In this document: piece after piece, positions 24,691 through 34,459 of the stretch
How positions within the stretch are numbered: the stretch's first letter is position 1
How the letters are laid out: every line of letters starts with the position of its first letter
Assembly (NCBI RefSeq): GCF_025961475.1
Contig: NZ_JAOQNS010000005.1
Coordinates: 248,001-312,000, forward strand
Length of the DNA: 64,000 nt
From: Rhodobium gokarnense
GTDB lineage: Bacteria > Pseudomonadota > Alphaproteobacteria > Rhizobiales > Rhodobiaceae
Direction: 5' to 3'
Program-made: the position numbers and the translations under genes
Notes under the pieces: model-generated
The model's input: only the letters and a program-made list of their open reading frames with translations
Database searches by the model: none
What the model was told of the DNA's origin: nothing

Positions 24691-25917
24691 TCAGCAGAAG
24701 GCCTGGATGCCGGTCTGGGCGCGGCCGAGGATGAGGGCGTGGATGTCGTGGGTACCCTCATAGGTGTTGACCGTCTCCAGGTTCACCATGTGGCGGATGA
24801 CATGGTACTCCTCGGAAATGCCGTTGCCGCCATGCATGTCGCGGGCAGTGCGGGCGATATCGAGGGCCTTGCCGCAATTGTTGCGCTTGATCAGCGACAC
24901 CATTTCCGGCGCCGCCCGGCCCTCGTCGAAGAGGCGCGCGACGCGCAGGCACGATTGCAGACCGATGGCGATCTCGGTCTGCATGTCGGCGAGCTTCTTC
25001 TGGACGAGCTGGTTGGCGGCGAGCGGCCGGCCGAACTGCTTGCGCTCCATGGTGTAGTCGCGGGCGGCGTGCCAGCAGGCTTCCGCGGCGCCCATGGCGC
25101 CCCAGGCGATGCCGTAGCGGGCACGGTTGAGGCAGCCGAAGGGACCCTTGAGGCCGGAAACGTTCGGCAGCAGCGCGTCTTCCGACACGACGACGCCGTC
25201 CATGACGATCTCGCCGGTCACAGAAGCGCGCAGCGAGATCTTGCCCTCGATCTTCGGTGCGGAAAGCCCCTTCATGCCCTTTTCCAGGACGAAGCCGCGG
25301 ATGGCGCCGTCATGGGCGTCGGACTTCGCCCAAACGACGAAGACGTCGGCGACGGGCGAGTTGGAGATCCACATCTTGGTGCCGGTAAGCCGGTAGCCAT
25401 CGGCGACCTTTTCGGCGCGGGTGCGCATGCCGCCGGGGTCGGAGCCGTGGTCGGGCTCGGTCAGGCCGAAGCAGCCGATCCACTCGCCGGTGGCGAGCTT
25501 CGGCAGATATTTGCGGCGCTGCTCCTCCGAGCCATAGGCGTGGATCGGGTGCATGACGAGGGACGACTGCACGCTCATGGCAGACCGGTAGCCGGAATCG
25601 ACGCGCTCGATCTCGCGGGCGACGAGCCCGTAGATGGCGTAGCTGGCGCCGGCGCAGCCATATTCTTCGGGGAGCGTGGAGCCGAGGAAGCCGAGTTCGC
25701 CCATCTCCGTCATGATTTCCGGATCGAAGCGTTCCTCGCGGAAGGCGGAGACGACGCGGGGCTGGAGCTTTTCCTGGGCATAGGCGCGGGCCGCCTCCAT
25801 CACCAGGCGCTCGTCCTCTTCCAGATCCTGCTCCATAAGGAACGGATCGTCCCACTGGAAACGCCCGCCGCCGGACGGCGTTCCCTTGGCGTTCAATGCG
25901 GCTGCCGCATCGGACAT
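24691..25917 (-). CDS. gcdH: glutaryl-CoA dehydrogenase-like acyl-CoA dehydrogenase
   Basis: A 408-residue FAD enzyme. It has the acyl-CoA dehydrogenase motifs [16 protein letters not shown] and [10 protein letters not shown] (flavin and substrate site). It also has the C-terminal [17 protein letters not shown] segment, whose Glu is the catalytic base position in glutaryl-CoA dehydrogenases. The [16 protein letters not shown] region and [19 protein letters not shown] also match that subgroup. It would oxidise and decarboxylate glutaryl-CoA to crotonyl-CoA, passing electrons to ETF. A family III CoA-transferase nearby could make its substrate. It is divergent from pepN across 278 bp, in which no distinct promoter was recognised. 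Confidence 0.85.
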   Translation of the reverse strand: MSDAAAALNAKGTPSGGGRFQWDDPFLMEQDLEEDERLVMEAARAYAQEKLQPRVVSAFREERFDPEIMTEMGELGFLGSTLPEEYGCAGASYAIYGLVAREIERVDSGYRSAMSVQSSLVMHPIHAYGSEEQRRKYLPKLATGEWIGCFGLTEPDHGSDPGGMRTRAEKVADGYRLTGTKMWISNSPVADVFVVWAKSDAHDGAIRGFVLEKGMKGLSAPKIEGKISLRASVTGEIVMDGVVVSEDALLPNVSGLKGPFGCLNRARYGIAWGAMGAAEACWHAARDYTMERKQFGRPLAANQLVQKKLADMQTEIAIGLQSCLRVARLFDEGRAAPEMVSLIKRNNCGKALDIARTARDMHGGNGISEEYHVIRHMVNLETVNTYEGTHDIHALILGRAQTGIQAFC

Positions 25918-26195
25918 TGCTCAACTCCCACGCTGTCGATGGCCTTGCCTCGCCGGGCGCCGAAAAAGGTTCCGGCCGGGGGCCTTAAATGAAGCGGAAA
26001 ACACCCCTATCATGGATCAAATGCCGGTGCCAGCAAGGCGGAACGAAGCGTCCTTGCGGCGCGTTGTGATCGGACTACCGGACCGGGGCGGAGCCTTGCC
26101 GCTTTACCGGGCCGGCAAAGTCGCGTAACCGGCAAACACTGGATCCCCGCGCCGGGGCGCCCGCCCGACGCGAAAAATCGAACGGAAAGACAAGC

Positions 26196-28838
26196 GTGAA
26201 GAACGAAACCGCCAGCGCCGTGCGCCTCGCCGACTACCGCCCGCCGGAATACCGCATCGACACCATCACCCTCACCATCGCGCTCGATCCGACCGAGACG
26301 CGGGTGAGCGCGGAAATGGCAATCCGGCGCAACAGCGGCACACCGCGCAACGCTCCGCTCAGGCTCGACGGCGACGAGTTGAGCCTGCAGTCAGTGAAGG
26401 TCGACGGCAAGCGGCTTTCCGAGGACGCCTATCACGCGACGCCCGACCTTTTGACCATCACCGCGCCGCCGGACGGCGCCTTCACGCTGACCGTTGAGAC
26501 CCTCATCGACCCGACGGCCAACACCCAGCTCATGGGGCTCTATCGCTCCAGCGGCAACTACTGCACCCAGTGCGAGGCGGAGGGGTTCCGGCGCATCACC
26601 TATTTCCTCGACCGGCCGGACGTGCTCGCCGTCTACACGACCCGCATCGAGGCGAAAAAGGACGACGCGCCGATCCTGCTCGCCAATGGCAATCTGACCG
26701 ATTCCGGCGACCTGCCGGACGGCCGCCACTATGCGGTCTGGAACGATCCGTTCCCCAAGCCCTCCTATCTCTTCGCCATGGTCGCCGGCAGCCTCGGCGT
26801 GGTGGAGGATACGTTCACGACCCAATCGGGCCGCAAGGTGGATCTCAAGATCTATGTGGAGCCGGGCAAGGAGCCGCGCTGTGCCTATGCGATGGACGCC
26901 CTGAAGCGCTCCATGGCGTGGGACGAGGAGGCGTTCGGGCGCGAATACGACCTCGACATCTTCATGATCGTCGCCGTCTCCGACTTCAACATGGGGGCGA
27001 TGGAGAACAAGGGCCTCAACGTCTTCAACGACCGCTACATCCTCGCCGATCCGCAGACCGCCACCGACCAGGACTACGCCAATATCGAGGCGGTGATCGC
27101 GCACGAATATTTCCACAACTGGACCGGCAACCGGATCACCTGCCGCGACTGGTTCCAGCTCTGCCTGAAGGAAGGGCTGACCGTCTTCCGCGACCAGGAA
27201 TTCTCCTCCGACCAGCGCTCACGCGCGGTCAAGCGCATCAGCGACGTCCGGCTCCTGAAGAGCCACCAGTTCGCCGAGGATGCGGGCCCCCTCGCCCATC
27301 CGGTGCGCCCGAACACCTACAAGGAAATCAACAACTTCTACACGGCCACCGTCTACGAGAAGGGGGCGGAGCTGATCCGCATGCTGAAGACCGTCCTCGG
27401 GCCGGAGGGGTTCCGGGCCGGCATGGATCGCTATTTCGAGCGCCATGACGGCCAGGCGGTGACGGTGGAGGATTTCCTCGCCGCGTTCGCGGACGCCACC
27501 GGCACCGACCTGTCCCAGTTCATGCTGTGGTACGAGCAGGCGGGAACGCCCGCGCTCGCCGTCACCTCCGCGTTCGATGCGGCCGGCGAAAAGCTCACCC
27601 TCACCTTCGAGCAGTCCTGCCCGCCGACGCCGGGCCAGCCGGTCAAGAAGCCGATGCACATCCCGGTGCGCTTCGGCCTCGTCGGCCCGGACGGCCAGGA
27701 CCTCTCCTACGCTGCGGTCTCCGGCGCGACCGTCAGCGGCGACACCATCCACGTCGTCGACGAGCGCCACAAGGTCACATTCTCCGGCGTCAAGGCACTA
27801 CCGGTGCCCTCGCTGCTGCGCGGCTTTTCCGCGCCGGTGAAGCTGGTCGGCGGGCTCACCGCCGCCGACCTGACGTTCCTTGCCGGCCATGACGGCGATC
27901 CGTTCAACCGATGGCAGGCGATCCAGAACCTGGCCATGGGGCTGCTGACCGAGGCAACGGCCGCCGCCCATGCCGGCAAGCCGACCCCCACCGACGACGC
28001 ATTCCTCGAAGCCATGGGCGCGATTGCCGGCGACGACGGCCTCGACCCTGCGTTCCGGGCGCTCGCCCTGCAGCTTCCCGGCGAGACCGACATTGCCCGC
28101 GACATCGGCGAGGACGTCGATCCGGACGCCGTCGCCACGGCCCGCACGGCCCTTCGCGCCGCCATCGGCACGGCGCTCGGCGACACCTTCGGTGCGCTCT
28201 ATGACGGCCTTGCCGACAGCGGGCCCTATTCTCCCGACGCGGCTGCCGCCGGACGGCGGGCGCTGCGCAACGTCGCCCTCGACTACCTGCTTGCCGCCGG
28301 CGGCGCGGCAGCCGAGGCGCGCACCCGCGACCACTACCTTGCCGCCGACAACATGACCGACAGGCTGGCGGCGATGACCTCGCTGGTCAACGCCTCGGCG
28401 CCGGCCGCCGCGGAGGCGCTTGCCGATTTCCACGACCGGTTCGCCGGCGATCCCCTCGTCATCGACAAGTGGTTCGCGGTCCAGGCGGCGGCCCCGTTCG
28501 CCGAGACGCTGTCGAAGGTGGAGGAGCTGACCGGCCATCCGGCGTTCTCCTGGTCCAATCCGAACCGGGTGCGCTCGCTGATCGGCGTCTTTGCCACCGG
28601 CAATCCGACCCAGTTCAACCGGGCCGACGGCGCCGGCTTTGAATTCGTCGCCGAGGCGGTCTTGCGGCTCGACCGATCGAACCCGCAGGTTGCGGCACGG
28701 CTGCTGTCCGCGTTCCGGTCCTGGCGGGCGCTGGAGCCGGAACGGCGGGAGCGCGCGGAGGCGGCATTGCGGCAGGTCGCTGCAACGACGCCGCTGTCAG
28801 CCGATGTCCAAGATATTGTGTCTCGATCGCTCGACTAG
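26196..28838 (+). CDS. pepN: aminopeptidase N (M1 family)
   Basis: An 880-residue cytoplasmic metallo-aminopeptidase, close to the 870 residues of the E. coli enzyme. The exopeptidase motif GAMEN is at 267-271 and the zinc site HEYFH at 303-307, with the third ligand Glu326 in LCLKEGLTVF. All four PepN domains appear present, including the long helical C-terminal domain. It removes N-terminal residues from peptides during protein turnover. GTG 26196 is used as start. The pleC-like kinase and glnE follow in an order shared with rhizobial genomes. Confidence 0.95.
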   Translation: MKNETASAVRLADYRPPEYRIDTITLTIALDPTETRVSAEMAIRRNSGTPRNAPLRLDGDELSLQSVKVDGKRLSEDAYHATPDLLTITAPPDGAFTLTVETLIDPTANTQLMGLYRSSGNYCTQCEAEGFRRITYFLDRPDVLAVYTTRIEAKKDDAPILLANGNLTDSGDLPDGRHYAVWNDPFPKPSYLFAMVAGSLGVVEDTFTTQSGRKVDLKIYVEPGKEPRCAYAMDALKRSMAWDEEAFGREYDLDIFMIVAVSDFNMGAMENKGLNVFNDRYILADPQTATDQDYANIEAVIAHEYFHNWTGNRITCRDWFQLCLKEGLTVFRDQEFSSDQRSRAVKRISDVRLLKSHQFAEDAGPLAHPVRPNTYKEINNFYTATVYEKGAELIRMLKTVLGPEGFRAGMDRYFERHDGQAVTVEDFLAAFADATGTDLSQFMLWYEQAGTPALAVTSAFDAAGEKLTLTFEQSCPPTPGQPVKKPMHIPVRFGLVGPDGQDLSYAAVSGATVSGDTIHVVDERHKVTFSGVKALPVPSLLRGFSAPVKLVGGLTAADLTFLAGHDGDPFNRWQAIQNLAMGLLTEATAAAHAGKPTPTDDAFLEAMGAIAGDDGLDPAFRALALQLPGETDIARDIGEDVDPDAVATARTALRAAIGTALGDTFGALYDGLADSGPYSPDAAAAGRRALRNVALDYLLAAGGAAAEARTRDHYLAADNMTDRLAAMTSLVNASAPAAAEALADFHDRFAGDPLVIDKWFAVQAAAPFAETLSKVEELTGHPAFSWSNPNRVRSLIGVFATGNPTQFNRADGAGFEFVAEAVLRLDRSNPQVAARLLSAFRSWRALEPERRERAEAALRQVAATTPLSADVQDIVSRSLD

Positions 28839-28873
28839 CCACAACATCTATCCACTTTTCTTTCCGACCGAAA

Positions 28874-28906
28874 GCAGAAACCGGGCTGATTTCAGCCCGT
28901 TTCTGC
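28874..28906 (+). terminator. hairpin downstream of pepN, possible terminator
   Basis: An inverted repeat 35 bp after the pepN stop: GCAGAAACCGGGCTGA pairs with TCAGCCCGTTTCTGC, a 15 bp stem with one bulged C and a 2 nt loop. No strong T-tract follows directly. It may slow or end pepN transcription or protect its 3' end. The rest of the 227 bp gap to the kinase gene shows only a T8 run near 28950. Confidence 0.5.
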
Positions 28907-29065
28907 AGCCGCGCGACAATAGCCAGCGCATACCAAGTATCTGCGACACTTTTTTTTAAACCGACTCTGGACAAGGCGAGTCGCGTCGATTCAAATGAAA
29001 TTGATTCGGCGGTGCGGCGTTTCCGGATCTGAGGCAGTTTCAATTCAACAACTGGAGAGTCTGGC

Positions 29066-31423
29066 ATGGCGCGGGCTATTGCTGCGCATGCGAGCGACTG
29101 GATTCGCCGTTTTTTCGTCCGTCAGACGAACGATGACGATGTCCTGCGCGGCCACGTCAAGCTCCTTGCCCGCCCGGCCTACAGCCGGCTCCTGAAGGCC
29201 GAGCCCTATATCCGCCGGTCGATCCCCGTTCTCATCATCGTCTTCGTGGTGACCCTGGCGCTGGTGCGGGCGACATCCCTCATCAACGACCGCGCCGACG
29301 TCAAGGCCGAAGCCGAGGACGAGCTGTCGCTGATCGCGACCGCGCTCGCCTCGCAGCTCAATCTTTCCGAGCCGAAGCTGCCCGAAGCCGGTTTCCAGAC
29401 CGCGCTCAGGGCCGCCCTGGCCGACTCCCTGCCGCCGGGCGCCACCAGCGACGAGCGGATGATCCTCGTCGCCGACGCCAACGGCGCAGTCGCCGCCTCC
29501 GCACCGGCACGGCTGGACCTCGACGGCCACGCACTCACCGAATATCTCGGCTACTCGCAACCGCTGACCACCTTCGGGGCCCGGGCCGGGGTGCTGGAAT
29601 ACACGCTGCCGAACGGCAAGGACGTCATCGCCACCGTGCGCCACATCAGCGGCCGGGTCGGCATGGTCGCCGTCGTCCAGCCGGTCGATGCGATCCTGTC
29701 GGACTGGCGCATGCGGGTGTCGTCGCACGTCTCGCTGTTCGTGTGCACCGCCGGCACCCTGATCATCCTCGTCTATGCCTATTTCGCCCAGTCGACCCGG
29801 GCCCATGAGGCCGACACCATCTATTCGCGCACCCAGGCGCGGATCGAGACGGCGCTGCAGCGCGGCCGCTGCGGCCTCATCGACTGGGACCTGTCGCGCG
29901 GGCGGATGTTCTGGTCGACATCGATGTACGATATCCTGCACATGCCGCCGCGGGATGACCTGATCGGCTTCGGCGAGGTCAACGCCCTCGTCCATCCCGA
30001 CGACGGCAGCCTCTACGAGCTGGCCGAGAACCTCCTGCGCGACCAGGAATACATCGTCGACCGGGTGTTCCGGATGCGCCGCGCCGACGGCACCTGGATC
30101 TGGCTGCAGATCCGGGCCGAGGTGGTCAAGGAAACGCCGGCCGGCTCGGCCCATCTGATCGGCATCGCCGTCGACATCACCGAGCAGCGCAAGCTCGCCG
30201 AGCGCACCGCCACCGCCGACATGCGGCTGCGCGACGCCATCGAGACGATCTCAGAGGCCTTCGTCCTCTGGGACACCGAAAACCGCCTCGTCATGTGCAA
30301 CACCAAGTACCAGCAGTTCTTCGACCTGCCGGCGGGTGCGATCGTCGCCGGCACGCACTATGAAGACGTCATGCGCGAGGCGCGCGAGCCCATCGTGATG
30401 ACCCAGATCATCGAGGACGACCGGGCCGAACAGGGCGCGCGCAGCTACGAGGCACAGCTTGAAGGCGACCGCTGGCTGCAGATCAGCGAACGGCGGACCA
30501 AGGACGGCGGCTTCGTGTCGGTCGGCACCGACATCTCGGCCCTGAAGCGCCACGAGGAAAAGCTGATGGACAGCGAGCGGCGGCTGATGGCGACCGTCGC
30601 GGACCTGCGCCAGTCGCGCAAGAAGCTGGAAACCCAGGCCCAGCAACTGGTCGAGCTGGCGGAAAAATACGCCGACGAGAAGACCCGCGCGGAAGACGCC
30701 AACAAAGCCAAGTCCGAATTTCTCGCCAACATGTCCCACGAACTGCGCACGCCGCTGAACGCCATCATCGGCTTTTCCGACATCATGCAGCAGGGCATGT
30801 TCGGCGATCTCGGCTGCGACAAGTACATGGAGTACTGCTCCGACATCAACGAAAGCGGCACCCACCTCCTCGACGTCATCAACGACATCCTTGACATGTC
30901 GAAGATCGAGACCGGGCGGCTGTCGCTCAATATGGAGCCGCTGGACTTCAACGAGATCGTCCGGGAGTCGACCCGGATCATGTCGCCGGAAGCGGCGCAG
31001 AAGAACATCACCATCAACGCCGACCTGCCGAACGACGCCGAAGCCGTCGGCGACCGGCGGGCGATGAAGCAGATCATCATCAACCTGTTGTCCAACGCCG
31101 TGAAATTCACCGGCGAGCGGGGCCAGGTGACGGTGCGCGCCCGGCGCGCCGACGGCGGCCTCAACATCGAGATCGAGGACACCGGTATCGGCATCTCGCG
31201 CGTCGACGTGGACCGGCTCGGCCAGCCCTTCGTGCAGGTGGAGAACCAGTTCACCAAGAGCCACAAGGGCGCCGGCCTCGGCCTTGCCATCTCGCGCTCG
31301 CTGATCGAGCTGCATGGCGGGGAGATGGACATCCGTTCCGAAATCGGCGTCGGCACCATTGTTGCCATCCGCTTGCCCGGGCCGGCCGAACCCGACGAGG
31401 TCCAGGCGACGCTGGACGTCTGA
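29066..31423 (+). CDS. pleC: PleC/PdhS-like membrane PAS sensor histidine kinase
   Basis: A 785-residue kinase. A membrane helix at about 50-68, a periplasmic segment and a second helix (about 220-240) are followed by two PAS-like domains (about 265-375 and 390-500), a short coiled coil, HisKA and HATPase_c. The phospho-acceptor is His558 in SHELRTPLNAIIGFSD; ATP-binding motifs NLLSNAVKF, DTGIGIS and KGAGLGLAIS are intact. The HisKA type and the position between pepN and glnE match PleC/PdhS kinases of the alphaproteobacterial DivK/PleD cell-cycle pathway. No response regulator is adjacent. It is convergent with glnE, 4 nt apart. Confidence 0.75.
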   Translation: MARAIAAHASDWIRRFFVRQTNDDDVLRGHVKLLARPAYSRLLKAEPYIRRSIPVLIIVFVVTLALVRATSLINDRADVKAEAEDELSLIATALASQLNLSEPKLPEAGFQTALRAALADSLPPGATSDERMILVADANGAVAASAPARLDLDGHALTEYLGYSQPLTTFGARAGVLEYTLPNGKDVIATVRHISGRVGMVAVVQPVDAILSDWRMRVSSHVSLFVCTAGTLIILVYAYFAQSTRAHEADTIYSRTQARIETALQRGRCGLIDWDLSRGRMFWSTSMYDILHMPPRDDLIGFGEVNALVHPDDGSLYELAENLLRDQEYIVDRVFRMRRADGTWIWLQIRAEVVKETPAGSAHLIGIAVDITEQRKLAERTATADMRLRDAIETISEAFVLWDTENRLVMCNTKYQQFFDLPAGAIVAGTHYEDVMREAREPIVMTQIIEDDRAEQGARSYEAQLEGDRWLQISERRTKDGGFVSVGTDISALKRHEEKLMDSERRLMATVADLRQSRKKLETQAQQLVELAEKYADEKTRAEDANKAKSEFLANMSHELRTPLNAIIGFSDIMQQGMFGDLGCDKYMEYCSDINESGTHLLDVINDILDMSKIETGRLSLNMEPLDFNEIVRESTRIMSPEAAQKNITINADLPNDAEAVGDRRAMKQIIINLLSNAVKFTGERGQVTVRARRADGGLNIEIEDTGIGISRVDVDRLGQPFVQVENQFTKSHKGAGLGLAISRSLIELHGGEMDIRSEIGVGTIVAIRLPGPAEPDEVQATLDV

Positions 31424-31427
31424 GGGC

Positions 31428-34409
31428 CTATCCCTCTTCCGGCTTTGCGACCGGGCCGACGAGGCGTTCGAAGACGCTCCTGACCTCCGCCTCGGTTTCC
31501 CTCAGATGCACCTCCAGCCGGGCGAACTCCGGCAGGGAAGCGGCCTTGGCCAGTAGCTCCTTCAGCCCGAGCGGCGCGTCCTCCGCCTTGAACGGGCCGG
31601 CAATGGCGAGCCGCAGGATCTGGGTCAGGTCCTGGTAGAGGGTGATCGCCGGGATCAGCACTTCCGCATCGCCGCCACCCAGCACTCCGGCGCGAAGCGC
31701 GTTCGTCAAGGCTTTCAGCGTGTTGCGGGCGAGGATCTCCGGGTGCTTGCGGCCGAAGGCCAATTGCAGGTACTGGGCGATAAACTCGATGTCGACGAGG
31801 CCGCCCGCGACCTGCTTGATGTCCCAGGGATCGTCGGTGCCCTTTTCCTTTTCGATGCGATAGCGCATGGCGGCGACTTCGGAGGCGAGCGCTGCCGGAT
31901 CGCGCTCGCGCACCAGGACCTCGTCGATGCAGGCCCGGACCCGCTCGCCGAAGGCCGCATCGCCGCCGATGACGGCGGCACGGGTCAGCACCATGTGCTC
32001 CCAGGTCCAGGCGTCCTTGGCCTGGTAGCGCTCGAAGGCCGCGACATGGGTGGCGAGCGGCCCGGCATTGCCGGACGGCCTGAGCCTCATGTCGACCTCG
32101 TAGAGGGTGCCCTCGGGCGTCGGCGCGGAGAGCGCCGCGATCAGCCGCTGGGTCAGCCTTGCGTAGTACTGGCTCGGTGCCAGCCCGCGCCGACCGTCGG
32201 ATTCCTTGGCGTCCTCGTCAATGTCGTAGAGCAGCATCAGGTCGAGGTCGGAGGCCGCGGTCATCTCGCCGCCGCCGAGCTTGCCGAGCGCCAAGAGCGC
32301 GACCTTTGCGCCCGGGAAGGTGCCGTGGGCGCGCTCGATCTCCGCGGTCGCTTCCTCCAAGAGCGTGCGCACGAGCACGCCGGCAAGGGTGGCGAAGGCA
32401 TCGCCGGCCTGGCTGGCGGAGAGGGTGCCGGTCAGCACCCGCACGCCGATCAGGAACATCTGCTCCTGGCCGATGATGCGGGCACGGTTGAGCTTTTCCT
32501 CGTAGTCGCGGGCCTCGGCGAGGAAGTCGGTGACCCGGCCGGCGATCTCCTCGCCGCTCGGCACGGTGCCGAAAAAGGCCGGATCGAGGACGGCGCCGAG
32601 CACCCGCGGCCGCCGCGCGATGGTCTGGCCGAGGCGCGGCGCGGCGCCGAGGATGACCGCGATGAGCCCGAGCATGTTCGGATTGGAATGCAGCATGGAA
32701 AAGAGCTGCACGCCGGTCGGCAGGCGCGAGACCATCTCGTCGAAGGCGCGGAACGCGGCATCGGCGTTTTCGGTTGCCGCCAGGGCTTCAAGCAGCGCCG
32801 GCGTCAGTTCGGTGAGGGCCTCGCGGGCGCGGGTGGAGCGCATCGCCGGATAGCGACCATAGTGCCAGGCGCGGATCGCGCGGATCACCTCGCGCGGCTG
32901 TTTGAAGCCGATGCCGGCAAGGGTCTCCACCGTGTTCGGGTCCTCGTCGTCGCCGGTGAAGACGAGATTGCCGAGGCTGCCGGAAAGCTGCTGCTCGGCC
33001 TCGAACAGCTCCGCATAGTGACCGCGCACGGTCTCCAGGTGATGGCGCAGGTCGGCGGCGAAGGCGTCGAGGTCGTCGTAGCCGGCAAGCCGGACGACGC
33101 GCATCAGGGCCCCCTCCTCCTCCGGCAGGAGCTGGGTCTGCTCGTCATTGACCATCTGGATGCGGTGCTCGATGCCGCGCAGGAACGCATAGGCGGCGGC
33201 GAGCTCGTCGCGGGTCGCCCCGTCGACCCAGCCGAGATGGACCAGCTCGTCGAGCATCTCCAGCGTGCGCTTGCCGCGCAGCGACATGTTGCGGCCGCCG
33301 GCGATGAGCTGCTGGGTCTGGACGAAGAACTCCACCTCGCGGATGCCGCCATGGCCGACCTTGACGTTGTGGCCGGCGACGCCGATGGCGGCGAAGCCTT
33401 TATGGGCGTGGATCTGGCGCTTGATCGACTGGATGTCGGCGATCGCCGCGTAGTCGAGATATTTGCGCCAGATGAACGGGGCGATCTCGGCGAGGAAACC
33501 GTCGCCCGCGACCTTGTCGCCGGCCGCGGCGCGGGCCTTGATGAGGGCGGCGCGCTCCCAGTTCTGGCCCATGGATTCGTAATAGGTGAGCGCGGCCGGA
33601 AGCGAGATGGCGACGGGGGTGGCGCCGGGATCGGGGCGGAGCCGAAGATCGACGCGGAAGACATAGCCGTCGGCCGTCCTCTCCTGCATGATCTTCACCA
33701 GCCTTTTCGTCAGCCGGACGAAGAAGGTGGCGGCGTCCGAGCGGTCCGTCAGGGGCGCGCGGTCGGCGGCGTAAAGGATGATCAGGTCGATGTCGCTGGA
33801 ATAGTTGAGTTCGCGGGCGCCGTGCTTGCCCATGGCCAGCACCACATAGCCGCAACCAGCCTCCGGGTCGTCCTCGTTCAGCCCCTCGACCTTGCCCTGG
33901 CGGGCGTAGTCGCGAAACAGGAAGCGGACGGTCGCCTTGAGCGCCGCATCGGCGATGTCGCTGAGGGCGCGTGTGACCTCGACGACCGACCAGGCGCCGC
34001 CGAGATCGGCAAGGGCGATGGCGAGCGCGGCCTTCGCCTTGATTTTTCTGAGCCGCGTCATCAGCGAGGCCTCGTCCTCGGCGGGCGCAAGCGCCTCGTC
34101 GACGAGACCGGCGATGAATTCGGTCGGGTCCGCTTCGAGGATGACACCGAGGGACGCGGGATCCTTCAGGGCGATGTCGCGGAGATAGGGGGCGTTGGAA
34201 AAGACGCCGCCGAGGAAGATGGCCAGCGACGGATCCGATTTGACGAGACGGATGACGGTCTCGCCGTCCTCGGCAGCCTCAGCGCGGGCGAGAAGGTCGG
34301 CAACGAGGCCTTCCGCGATTTCCGCCTCGGCCGGCGGGACGCTCGCGGTGATGCGCCCGGCAAGGGGGCCCGTTGCCCCTTCGGTCCCTGTTGCGCCCGT
34401 TTCGGCCAT
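31428..34409 (-). CDS. glnE: bifunctional glutamine synthetase adenylyltransferase/deadenylylase
   Basis: A 993-residue protein with two nucleotidyltransferase domains joined by helical regions. The first metal motif lies in MGKHGARELNYSSDIDL and the second in LGKLGGGEMTAASDLDL. These supply the deadenylylation (N-terminal) and adenylylation (C-terminal) sites that tune glutamine synthetase with PII signalling. Length is slightly above the 946 residues of the E. coli enzyme. It starts 51 nt downstream of the sensor kinase gene and may be cotranscribed with it. Confidence 0.95.
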   Translation of the reverse strand: MAETGATGTEGATGPLAGRITASVPPAEAEIAEGLVADLLARAEAAEDGETVIRLVKSDPSLAIFLGGVFSNAPYLRDIALKDPASLGVILEADPTEFIAGLVDEALAPAEDEASLMTRLRKIKAKAALAIALADLGGAWSVVEVTRALSDIADAALKATVRFLFRDYARQGKVEGLNEDDPEAGCGYVVLAMGKHGARELNYSSDIDLIILYAADRAPLTDRSDAATFFVRLTKRLVKIMQERTADGYVFRVDLRLRPDPGATPVAISLPAALTYYESMGQNWERAALIKARAAAGDKVAGDGFLAEIAPFIWRKYLDYAAIADIQSIKRQIHAHKGFAAIGVAGHNVKVGHGGIREVEFFVQTQQLIAGGRNMSLRGKRTLEMLDELVHLGWVDGATRDELAAAYAFLRGIEHRIQMVNDEQTQLLPEEEGALMRVVRLAGYDDLDAFAADLRHHLETVRGHYAELFEAEQQLSGSLGNLVFTGDDEDPNTVETLAGIGFKQPREVIRAIRAWHYGRYPAMRSTRAREALTELTPALLEALAATENADAAFRAFDEMVSRLPTGVQLFSMLHSNPNMLGLIAVILGAAPRLGQTIARRPRVLGAVLDPAFFGTVPSGEEIAGRVTDFLAEARDYEEKLNRARIIGQEQMFLIGVRVLTGTLSASQAGDAFATLAGVLVRTLLEEATAEIERAHGTFPGAKVALLALGKLGGGEMTAASDLDLMLLYDIDEDAKESDGRRGLAPSQYYARLTQRLIAALSAPTPEGTLYEVDMRLRPSGNAGPLATHVAAFERYQAKDAWTWEHMVLTRAAVIGGDAAFGERVRACIDEVLVRERDPAALASEVAAMRYRIEKEKGTDDPWDIKQVAGGLVDIEFIAQYLQLAFGRKHPEILARNTLKALTNALRAGVLGGGDAEVLIPAITLYQDLTQILRLAIAGPFKAEDAPLGLKELLAKAASLPEFARLEVHLRETEAEVRSVFERLVGPVAKPEEG

Positions 34410-34459
34410 GGCCGCGCCTCCCTGGCTTTTTTGAGGCCGCGACGCATGTCGGCCGCGGC

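Noticed and set aside
28948-28960. Terminator at the T8 run before the pleC-like gene
   Set aside because: No GC-rich stem directly precedes the T-run; the nearest hairpin is over 40 bp away.
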